This document shows positions 62,819-64,000 of a stretch of DNA of 64,000 nt, one piece after another (within the stretch, counting starts at the first letter, position 1; every line of letters starts with the position of its first letter). The stretch is taken from assembly GCF_000473365.1 (NCBI RefSeq), contig NZ_KI421517.1:4754502-4818501 (forward strand), given 5' to 3'. The position numbers and the translations under genes were made by a program. The notes beneath the pieces were generated by a model that was not told the origin of the DNA, searched no databases, and worked only from the letters and a program-made list of their open reading frames with translations. This stretch comes from Adhaeribacter aquaticus DSM 16391 (lineage in GTDB: Bacteria; Bacteroidota; Bacteroidia; Cytophagales; Hymenobacteraceae).

Positions 62819-64000
62819 TTAACAAATAGCGTGAATAAACTGGTAAAGCGGTTCGGCAAATAAGTGCCGCCCTATTGGGTTAATTGGATGCGTCCCATCA
62901 TTTAGAGATTGTTCGATTAACCCGGTTTGACTATCCGTTGAAACAGTGTTCATGGGATAAATAAACTGGTCAGTCAGGTAAGCATGAGCGCCAATCACAT
63001 AAATGTTGTTATTTTGCTGGTTACCGTATAATTCGCAAAGCTTTAAGAATGTCTTGACATAGCCATCGTACCAGAGCGGGTTAAAGTAAGAATTATTGCC
63101 ATTCATCGGCATGGCAATTCCTATCTTGGCATTTGGACAAGCTGACCGGATAGAAGCAATAATAATCCGGTAAGCTTCTAAGGCGTTGGCTACCCCGATA
63201 TTAGTCCCATCATTGTTAATGTCGTTGGTCATAAAGTTTAAAACCACCACATCCGGATCGGCAAAACTGAACCGATTCAGGTAGAACCGAAAATCAAAGA
63301 TGTAACCGTTTTTAATATCTTCTGCCGCGTCTGAACCCGTGGCTACCCGAATAAAAGGGTTCCGGGTGTCATTCCCAAGACTTAAAGCCTGGGCTTCAGA
63401 GCCAATTGGCAAAGGAGCGTGCCCATTACTATTTTGAATGTACACAAAGTCAGCGCCCTTCCATCCTCCCCGGCCTTCTGAATAATACGCCCCATTTAGC
63501 CTGGTTCCTATTGAAGTAGCGGTAATATTACCAGAGGCAAACTTTTCCAGTAACGGAGTTGTACTTTGTGCTACTGTACTATCGCCACCATACCAGACGT
63601 TAATTGATTTAGTCTTATTAGCCGGGCTTTTGTGCACGGTTAACGCTAATTGCATTTCCCGGTCAGCTAAACCGGCATTACGAAGAGTTAAAGTAGCTGT
63701 ACTTCCTAGTCTATCTGGATTAACTTCTAAAGTGTTAGTAAATAAAATATTGTAAGGTAACTTAGCATTATTAATAGATTGAAAAGCAGCAACTCTACTA
63801 GCTACAGTTTTATTACGATCTGGCAACATAGAGGAAAGGTAAAGTTGAAAAGGTCTACCTTCCACTACAAATAACTTATTAGGGAAAATAAGTTTGGTAT
63901 CCGCTGTACTTAAATCACTGGTATTAGGAGTCGTAGCTGTAACACCAGTGGTTTCCAAGGTAACCACCCGGCTTTGCAAGGATGCTAAAGTAGGCTCTAT
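62819..64000 (-). CDS. Phage-associated SGNH/GDSL hydrolase, 5' end outside the window
   Basis: The frame is open to the right edge (…LASLQSRVVTLE at the break), so the true protein is longer than the 394 residues seen. The SGNH blocks are visible: YGGDSTVAQ (block I Ser), GRGGWKG, NFMTNDIN (block III Asn) and NDGTHPINPIG (block V Asp-His). The N-terminal piece begins with a heptad-like segment. Such proteins are tail-fibre or tailspike enzymes that deacetylate host glycans. It is the most upstream visible gene of the element. Confidence 0.8.
   Translation of the reverse strand: MEPTLASLQSRVVTLETTGVTATTPNTSDLSTADTKLIFPNKLFVVEGRPFQLYLSSMLPDRNKTVASRVAAFQSINNAKLPYNILFTNTLEVNPDRLGSTATLTLRNAGLADREMQLALTVHKSPANKTKSINVWYGGDSTVAQSTTPLLEKFASGNITATSIGTRLNGAYYSEGRGGWKGADFVYIQNSNGHAPLPIGSEAQALSLGNDTRNPFIRVATGSDAAEDIKNGYIFDFRFYLNRFSFADPDVVVLNFMTNDINNDGTNIGVANALEAYRIIIASIRSACPNAKIGIAMPMNGNNSYFNPLWYDGYVKTFLKLCELYGNQQNNNIYVIGAHAYLTDQFIYPMNTVSTDSQTGLIEQSLNDGTHPINPIGRHLFAEPLYQFIHAIC

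Overview
The window looks like chromosomal DNA of a Bacteroidota bacterium, most probably order Cytophagales, family Hymenobacteraceae (Adhaeribacter-like). This placement is inferred from protein style, not from a marker gene. The supports are two very large secreted proteins ending in type IX secretion (T9SS) sorting domains, promoters of the TTTG / TAnnTTTG type, AT-rich spacers, a long signal peptidase I with an insertion, a SufR-SUF operon, and a bioB-F-D-A operon carrying its own ketoacyl synthase.

Layout. 1-5.3 kb: a sparse accessory zone of small lineage-specific proteins, several present as diverged duplicates, with perfect hairpins and a dead nuclease fragment. 5.3-5.8 kb: three minus-strand tRNA genes (Ser-GCT, Pro-TGG, Arg-TCT) ending in a terminator. 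6-8 kb: a BatB/BatC-like vWA-TPR pair. 8.2-11 kb: a thiolase and a secreted MORN-repeat protein. 11.1-16.4 kb: the biotin operon bioB-bioF-bioD-bioA plus a beta-ketoacyl synthase. 16.9-23.1 kb: a 2058-residue secreted Ig-like repeat protein. 23.3-31.5 kb: secreted or exported proteins and enzymes (TPR, esterase, DUF1080 hydrolase, purple acid phosphatase, quinone oxidoreductase, a two-subunit molybdenum hydroxylase). 31.6-33.9 kb (minus): an MFS transporter and a ferredoxin-type reductase broken by a 9-bp homopolymer frameshift. 34-40.6 kb: a universal stress protein, a MaoC hydratase, two aldo-keto reductases, a pirin and signal peptidase I. 40.8-43.7 kb (minus): GH26, cupin and GH43, joined further on by a GH5 at 57.6 kb; together they suggest mannan/xylan/glucan use. 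45-48.4 kb: a second large T9SS cargo with NHL repeats. 49.4-56.4 kb: SufR-like repressor divergent from sufA-B-C-D-S-E-T. 59.1-60.5 kb: a beta-CASP metallo-hydrolase. 60.7-64 kb (minus): the end of a prophage or phage-like element with its lysis module, running off the right edge.

The most unusual points are: (i) a divergent pair of tiny genes present twice in the first 3 kb; (ii) a single-protein (unimolecular) spanin candidate in the lysis module; (iii) a repeated 12-mer between sufR and sufA that may be the SufR operator; (iv) the homopolymer-frameshifted reductase; (v) a relic of a NUC1-type nuclease with a Trp-to-stop change; (vi) three TGTAGAACAA half-sites in a gene-free stretch beside the tRNA cluster. 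No CRISPR array, rRNA, complete insertion sequence or restriction system was seen.
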